The notes under the pieces were generated by a model. That model was given only the letters and a program-made list of their open reading frames with translations. It did not search any database and had not been told where the DNA came from. Below, piece after piece: positions 11,601 through 13,835 of a stretch of 13,835 bases of DNA; the first letter of the stretch is position 1; each line of letters starts with the position of its first letter. The position numbers and the translations under genes are program-made. Origin of the DNA: Promethearchaeota archaeon (GTDB lineage: Archaea > Asgardarchaeota > Lokiarchaeia > Sigynarchaeales > SOKP01); contig WJIN01000495.1 of assembly GCA_014730295.1 (NCBI GenBank), positions 1 through 13,835 of the forward strand, given 5' to 3'.

Positions 11601-13835
11601 TCTCAGAGAAACGGGAATAAGTCCTATCGGTGCGGTCTCTCAAAGCATAAACCTTAATCAGAAGATTGATCAAAAATTAGATACCATAATCCAGAGTAGC
11701 GAGGATATTCAATTATGGATAACGGAACATATCGGAACCGATGAGCTTACAACGCAAGATCGGAAGAGGATTGCTGAAGAGATTAATCGTAGAATTCAAG
11801 ACGGCGATCTGAGTTTGATCACGGAGACGGAAACAGACTCCTGGAAAGAGATCACGAGTTCATTGGTAAAGAAAGGCTTGGTGTATGCAATTCCCTCTAT
11901 TGTGTTAGGTTCGATGGGATTAGGTTCTGTATTAGGGATGATAGGGATGGGAACCATGATAGGAAGTGTTGGTTCGGATGTATTTGTCAAGACCGCGACA
12001 GAACGCCAGAATAGAAGGTTGGTGAGTGCTCGGCAATTACAAGAATCAAATACGCCGATCACTTTTGATACAAAAGCGTACCTCTCAGGACTAACCGTAA
12101 AGAAACCTGTTATTGATCGAGAATTCCTTACCGAACTCCAAACCAGCGAACTCTATTGGAGCAAGCTCACCGAACGTAAAAATGCACCCTTGACACCTGT
12201 CGTACCTCAGATCACCCCCGAGTCATATATTATAACATCTTCTTATAGATCACAAGCCTTGTATTCTACGGTTGGAGATTTAGAAGCTACGAAAGATTTA
12301 GTACAATTCACACAAAAAATAGAGAAAACCAAATATAAAAGATTACGACACGGCTTACTCTCAATTAAAAATATACTCACAAACATCCAACAAAAACAAA
12401 GCCAATATTCCGAAACAATTCAACTCCAACTTGATGTCGCATCGACCGCATCAATCGCAGAATCTAAGGATACCAAGTATTATAAATTTAGAAGAGCAGG
12501 GGCGTCTATAGACGATGAAAATCTCTTTGTCGAAATTCAAAGCACCCTTACTCCATTTGAGGCAATCAGTATGCTCAAAAAGACGAAAAAGCTAAACCCT
12601 CAAATGAATTATGAGATGCTCATCGGCGGCAAAGTCGTCACAGATTCGGACTCCGCTATCAACCAGATTATCGAGGAAGCACCAACCGAATCGGTATTGA
12701 TCGTAGCCCAACAAGCCGCAGCCGGACCTGTAGATGCCGATCGCATCGCCGAATCGGAGGGATTAGAACAGACCCTACTCGCAGAGCTAAGAAAACCAGA
12801 ACATACTGATTTGGTCACGTTCATTAGAGAGGTTGATTACATCACGGGCAACAATATCTTATATCAAATTACAAATGATGATGATCTACAGGTATTAATT
12901 AATTTTTATGAAAAAGTAATACAACCAACTCAAAAATTTATAGCTGCCAAAGATACTGACCATCCGATCTTTGAACACTTATTTGAGAAACACTTTTCTC
13001 CCGATAGGAGTATGATAAAAGATGCATTATGGGGGATGCATGAAAAATATATGATGTCCGAACCAATAATGGATCGGATTCCGACAGCAGAAGGGAAGGA
13101 GAAATATAAAGACTTTATATCTGATCTATTTGAGCTTAAATTCGGTGATGTGTTAAAGAGTACAAGGGACGGAATGATAACTTATGCGTTAAAAGGAACC
13201 CTTTCCTTAGTGTTATTCAGAGCGCTCGCGGAAGGTGATAAGTATTTGGACATCTATAATATTAAGTTAGGTAGTTTTATTGGAAAATTAGAAGAATTAA
13301 CAAAACAATTATCTACAAAAGAAAAATTGGGGGAGTTTCTAAAAGAGTTCACAGGAAACGGATTTCAAGATCAATGTATGCGTACTTTATCCGATTATTT
13401 CATGACCACATTCCATACCGATGAAGAAGGAGAAAGTATGGGAACAATAACAAAGAATCCCAATACCTTCCACGGTTGGATCCACGAGACCGAAGTCTAT
13501 TACACGCAATATATCCCGAGCATGATACCGGAGCTCATTGCGAATAACTTCGAAGTCCAAGATATGTTCCAATGGGCAGAACGCAATCCTCTGTATGCGA
13601 TGAGAGAGAAAGCCAGGACCTATAATATAGAGCTTCTTGAGGGAAAATTACCCGAAGTACGCGCTCGAATGAATAACGACATTAATACGAAGGGTTATCT
13701 CTCCGATTTACCGGTAAACTCCAGAGAGTATGATCTCATCGTACTTCTCCTCGGACTCGGAATTAATGAAAATACACTCCTTGTCTCTTCGCATCTAAAG
13801 GCACTTCAAAAAAGGAAGATGAATCAAGCGCATAC
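1..13835 (+). CDS. Giant putative surface/membrane protein, partial at both ends (at least 4,611 residues)
   Basis: Frame 1 stays open across the whole window: 4,611 full codons plus two bases, with no in-frame TAA, TAG or TGA. No start codon can be chosen because the first codon (Leu) is already inside the protein. I do not recognise a named family. The visible order is a very long beta-rich, Tyr/Asp/Asn-rich part (residues 1 to about 2,720), three Asp-rich cassettes interleaved with hydrophobic segments (2,732-3,334), a mixed part (3,341-3,800), two more hydrophobic segments (3,811-3,828 and 3,959-3,992) and a helical C-terminal part (4,001-4,611). I found only 13 cysteines. There are about 54 N-x-S/T sequons, nearly all before residue 2,705. 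Codon use looks uniform, with GGA preferred for Gly and TTA/CTT for Leu. The likely location is the cell envelope, with the N-terminal part outside; that is inference. Function is unknown. Reading-frame continuity is very sure; product class is moderate. Confidence 0.93.
5227..5340 (+). repeat. Diverged protein repeat, copy 1 (residues 1743-1780)
   Basis: The segment begins Y-I-W-K-I and runs through E-E-N-T-V-Y-F-N-D to a strand VRFEYKYKL. The scheme Y-x-(I/L), then N-T-x-(T/Y)-(F/L), a polar loop, and a final aromatic strand recurs at residues 1915-1954 and 2436-2480. The match is at the level of pattern, not of DNA, so it is an old and diverged repeat. It probably marks the boundary strands of one domain type in the chain. 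Confidence 0.35.
5743..5862 (+). repeat. Diverged protein repeat, copy 2 (residues 1915-1954)
   Basis: This copy reads Y-E-I-D-P-E-T-N-T-I-T-L, then a Pro/Gly/Asn-rich loop and the strand IMEFFVSFLP. It shares with copy 1 the Tyr-led strand, the N-T pair followed by a hydrophobic residue, and the closing aromatic strand about 30 residues later. DNA identity with the other copies is not evident. Confidence 0.35.
7306..7440 (+). repeat. Diverged protein repeat, copy 3 (residues 2436-2480)
   Basis: This copy reads Y-Q-L-H-Y-D-P-N-T-Q-T-F-T, then an acidic aromatic loop and the strand SLTFAYST. It follows the same scheme as the segments at residues 1743-1780 and 1915-1954, with a slightly longer loop. 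The final strand carries an N-S-S sequon just before it. Confidence 0.3.
8194..8319 (+). other. Asp-rich calcium-site-like cassette 1 (residues 2732-2773)
   Basis: Two Asp-rich loops follow one another. The first is D2732-Y-D2734-Q-D2736-T-K-K-D2740. The second is D2746-V-D2748-K-D2750-D2751-R-W-D2754, followed by the strand IIRYGIEDEE and then N-I-I-W-H-T. The alternating Asp spacing is the one used by calcium-binding loops such as dockerin, thrombospondin type 3 and FG-GAP-like repeats. It lies between the sequon-dense beta region and the first hydrophobic segment, so it could stiffen the stalk just outside the membrane. Calcium binding is inferred from spacing only. Confidence 0.5.
8443..8520 (+). 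other. Hydrophobic segment 1, probable transmembrane helix (residues 2815-2840)
   Basis: Twenty-six residues from V2815 to P2840 contain no charged residue. They are dominated by Val, Ala, Leu, Ile and Phe, with one internal Pro (V-F-V-P-L-T). This is the first run in the window long enough to cross a membrane and the most convincing one. It follows an acidic stretch (E2802, E2803, D2809, D2812) and is followed by a mixed charged stretch, so the flanks alone do not fix orientation. The sharp loss of N-x-S/T sequons near here favours the N-terminal side being outside. Confidence 0.6.
8581..8754 (+). other. Asp-rich calcium-site-like cassette 2 (residues 2861-2918)
   Basis: The loop D2870-N-D2872-L-D2874-G2875-Y-A-D2878-K-E2880 has the D-x-D/N-x-D-G spacing of EF-hand, dockerin or thrombospondin type 3 calcium loops. 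It is followed by a strand (IAYEKKDEVV) and by a segment ending F-R-Y-I-Y-D-S. It is the best preserved of the three cassettes. A complete EF-hand is not claimed, because the flanks look like strands rather than helices. Confidence 0.5.
8755..9441 (+). other. Mixed polar region between cassettes 2 and 3 (residues 2919-3147)
   Basis: This part has no membrane-length hydrophobic run and no motif I recognise. It alternates charged loops with strands such as ITYRDQF, KITIIDW and VSFTITGVLV, so it looks like one or two further beta domains. It carries the last two sequons of the window, NKT at residue 2965 and NIS at residue 3046. Confidence 0.35.
9442..9570 (+). other. Degenerate Asp-rich cassette 3 (residues 3148-3190)
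   Basis: The segment reads G-H-Y-F-Y-V-D3154-S-S-G-N-G-Y-Y-D3162-T-V-Y-I-L and, about 20 residues later, I-A-Y-N-M-D3186-G-K-H-D3190. It keeps the aromatic strand, the turn and the following Asp-Thr-Val strand of the other cassettes. The middle Asp positions are replaced by Ser, Gly and Asn, so metal binding is probably weakened or lost. The pairing of a D-x-x-G-N-G loop with a later D-G-x-x-D loop resembles propeller or FG-GAP-type blade turns. Confidence 0.4.
9571..9900 (+). other. Linker to hydrophobic segment 2 (residues 3191-3300)
   Basis: A polar, charged stretch of about 110 residues contains the basic-aromatic run RTHVKYGNARIFNF, then LLFPRPSEDAKYEVKDQIFEIYKL, which I read as a helix-forming segment, then a helix-like amphipathic stretch ahead of the hydrophobic segment. 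No domain is recognised and there is no sequon. Confidence 0.3.
9919..10002 (+). other. Hydrophobic segment 2, possible transmembrane helix or hairpin (residues 3307-3334)
   Basis: Residues A3307 to M3334 are uncharged and rich in Ala, Ile, Pro and Tyr; the core is IPYIGPAIAIATYFLL. The two Pro and one Gly at the centre suggest either a kinked helix or a short re-entrant hairpin. It is followed at once by a basic stretch, which by the positive-inside rule would put its C-terminal end in the cytoplasm. Confidence 0.5.
10021..10140 (+). other. Basic linker after hydrophobic segment 2 (residues 3341-3380)
   Basis: Forty residues contain nine Lys/Arg (K3342, K3351, K3361, R3362, K3366, R3371, R3376, R3377, K3379) against two Asp. 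The rest of the protein is acidic overall, so this patch stands out. It is also rich in Gln and Asn and predicted by eye to be disordered. It may be a cytoplasmic membrane-proximal linker. Confidence 0.4.
10141..11200 (+). other. Mixed beta/helical region between hydrophobic segments 2 and 3 (residues 3381-3733)
   Basis: The region opens with a Gly-rich piece (IGVAIGHPGAFYTTAVGG), then aromatic strands, then an acidic amphipathic helix around residues 3481-3510 (SIIEGINNDISEIED). A beta-rich part follows, with strands such as KVTVSIIRS, IGEVVLEP and YYRVMIEFDR. The single HExxH site at 10546-10560 is described separately. No sequon is present even though Asn, Ser and Thr are still common. I recognise no family. 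Confidence 0.35.
10546..10560 (+). other. HExxH-like motif (residues 3516-3520)
   Basis: The residues are H3516-E3517-Y-R-H3520, matching the zincin metalloprotease motif HExxH. They lie at the end of a predicted helix that follows an acidic amphipathic helix. E3527, E3532 and E3533 lie downstream, but they are closer than the usual gluzincin third ligand, and the metzincin spacing (HExxHxxGxxH) is not met because the Gly is one residue off. Another HExxH in this protein sits in a beta strand and is clearly chance, so this one may be too. Confidence 0.15.
11201..11430 (+). other. Ala/Ser-rich helical stretch before hydrophobic segment 3 (residues 3734-3810)
   Basis: A helix-like run rich in Ala, Gln and Tyr (ALAQATRFAIMDYYNQYYYA) is followed by a second Ala/Glu helix and then a Ser/Thr-rich low-complexity stretch (YGTSSSSNFLSSATSLASS). 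This Ser/Thr run contains Asn but no N-x-S/T sequon. It looks like a hinge leading into the Ala/Gly-rich segment. Confidence 0.4.
11431..11484 (+). other. Hydrophobic segment 3 (residues 3811-3828)
   Basis: VVAGGLAIAAIIASSTAM is eighteen uncharged residues, Ala- and Ile-rich, with a Gly-Gly pair. It is preceded by a Lys and followed by an acidic helix (MEVMEEMVIDAYIEAKVE). Its length is marginal for a transmembrane helix; a buried amphipathic helix or a membrane-inserting hairpin arm is equally possible. Confidence 0.4.
11485..11874 (+). other. Amphipathic helical region between hydrophobic segments 3 and 4 (residues 3829-3958)
   Basis: Regular spacing of Ile/Leu with Glu, Asp, Lys and Gln suggests several amphipathic helices, for example LNQKIDQKLDTIIQSSEDI and RKRIAEEINRRIQDGDL. 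The first could form a short coiled coil. No family is recognised. Confidence 0.4.
11875..11976 (+). other. Hydrophobic segment 4, Gly-rich, possible membrane segment (residues 3959-3992)
   Basis: Thirty-four uncharged residues carry nine or more Gly in small-xxx-small spacing (core IVLGSMGLGSVLGMIGMG). Such Gly-zipper runs pack tightly in membranes and also occur in pore-forming or translocation hairpins of large toxins. Basic residues follow (K3997, R4002, R4005, R4006, R4011), which favours a cytoplasmic C-terminal flank. It could be one long helix or a hairpin. Confidence 0.5.
11977..12240 (+). other. Polar linker after hydrophobic segment 4 (residues 3993-4080)
   Basis: This begins with a basic helix-like piece (TATERQNRRLVSARQLQE) and continues through a Pro/Thr-rich stretch (APLTPVVPQITPESY) that is probably extended. 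It separates the last membrane-like segment from the helical C-terminal part. No motif is recognised. Confidence 0.3.
12274..12450 (+). other. Probable coiled coil (residues 4092-4150)
   Basis: Residues V-G-D-L-E-A-T-K-D-L through Q-L-Q-L-D-V show hydrophobic residues at heptad-like spacing (L, V, I, L, I, I, L) in a Lys/Gln/Asn-rich background without Pro or Gly breaks, apart from one Gly at residue 4118. This suggests oligomerisation or a long antiparallel helix pair. The basic charge fits a cytoplasmic position but does not prove it. Confidence 0.4.
12541..12790 (+). other. Compact alpha/beta-looking segment with raised GC (residues 4181-4263)
   Basis: The segment has a helix (PFEAISMLKKTKKL), a short strand-turn-strand (YEMLIGGKVVTD), a helix (SAINQIIEEAP), a strand (SVLIVAQQA) and an acidic helix (ADRIAESEGLEQTLLAEL). 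This order looks like a small alpha/beta domain, unlike anything earlier in the protein. The DNA from about 12,600 to 12,790 uses more GCC, GGC, GTC and ATC codons than its surroundings. No family is named with confidence. Confidence 0.35.
12791..13835 (+). other. Helical C-terminal part of the visible protein (residues 4264-4611, continues beyond the window)
   Basis: Long stretches of Glu/Lys/Leu-rich amphipathic sequence suggest an all-helical region, for example PIFEHLFEKHFSPDRSM, YKDFISDLFELKFGDVL and GKLEELTKQLSTKEKLGEFL. A Trp/His-bearing piece (FHGWIHETEVYY) and the hydrophobic strand-like run DLIVLLLGLGI near the edge break it up. There are no sequons and only one Cys. The codons remain like those upstream, and the frame is still open at the last base. 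Function is unknown. Confidence 0.4.

Noticed and set aside
11796..12062. An 88-codon minus-strand frame with a Pro/Ile/Asn-rich repeat-like stretch (PIMVPIPIIPNTEPNPIE).
   Set aside because: The repeat-like look comes from being antisense to the Gly-rich hydrophobic segment 4 of the giant protein (GGA/GGG/ATG codons read as Pro and Ile).
12613..12645. YEMLIGGKVVTD, which resembles the N-terminal strand of aldehyde dehydrogenases.
   Set aside because: The similarity is limited to a few residues; no downstream catalytic Cys or Glu motifs follow.
12609..12824. A minus-strand frame opposite the GC-richer segment, with plausible Ser/Ala-rich composition.
   Set aside because: It mirrors the GCC/GGC-rich coding stretch of the plus strand. 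The plus frame is continuous here and explains the DNA.
1..13835. CRISPR arrays, tandem DNA repeats, insertion sequences, tRNA or rRNA genes.
   Set aside because: No repeated DNA unit, terminal inverted repeats or RNA-gene-like segment was seen; the sequence is coding from end to end.
1..13835. A phage tape-measure protein or viral polyprotein.
   Set aside because: Tape-measure proteins are mainly helical from end to end, while two thirds of this one is beta-rich with sequons. No polyprotein enzyme motifs such as polymerase or helicase are present.

Overview
The window is one uninterrupted open reading frame. Frame 1 of the plus strand runs from base 1 to base 13,835 with no stop codon, giving 4,611 full codons, and neither the start nor the stop of the gene lies inside. 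It is therefore an internal slice of one giant gene. No intergenic space, RNA gene, mobile element, CRISPR array, promoter or terminator can be supported. Short open frames on the other five frames are shadows of this gene. Residue n below corresponds to bases 3n-2 to 3n.

Layout, read from the translation. Residues 1 to about 2,720 (bases 1-8160) look like a long chain of beta-sandwich or Ig-like extracellular domains. They are rich in Tyr, Asp, Glu, Asn, Ser and Thr, poor in Cys, and contain about 51 N-glycosylation sequons (N-x-S/T). Residues 2,732 to 3,190 hold three Asp-rich, calcium-site-like cassettes, with a strong hydrophobic segment at 2,815-2,840. Residues 3,300 to 4,000 hold three more Ala/Gly-rich hydrophobic segments, a basic linker and a beta-containing stretch. 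Residues 4,001 to 4,611 are mostly helical, with a probable coiled coil and a lysine- and glutamate-rich tail.

The most informative signal is the sequon distribution. I counted 10 in residues 1-880, 41 in 881-2,740, 3 in 2,741-4,611, and none after residue 3,046. The drop coincides with the first hydrophobic segment. This suggests a giant membrane-anchored protein with a glycosylated extracellular N-terminal part and a C-terminal part that is either not exposed to glycosylation or not selected for it.

Organism: the DNA is AT-rich, with GGA-dominated glycine codons and mixed AGA/CGN arginine codons. Together with the giant secreted architecture, the sequons and the 'DxDxDxxxD ... WHTI' and 'DxxGxGYYDTVYIL' cassettes, this fits an archaeon. 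From memory of similar very large surface proteins, an Asgard archaeon is my best guess at moderate-to-low confidence. A bacterium with giant surface proteins remains possible. The function is unknown; adhesion, cell-cell contact or a surface-layer-associated role are inferences.
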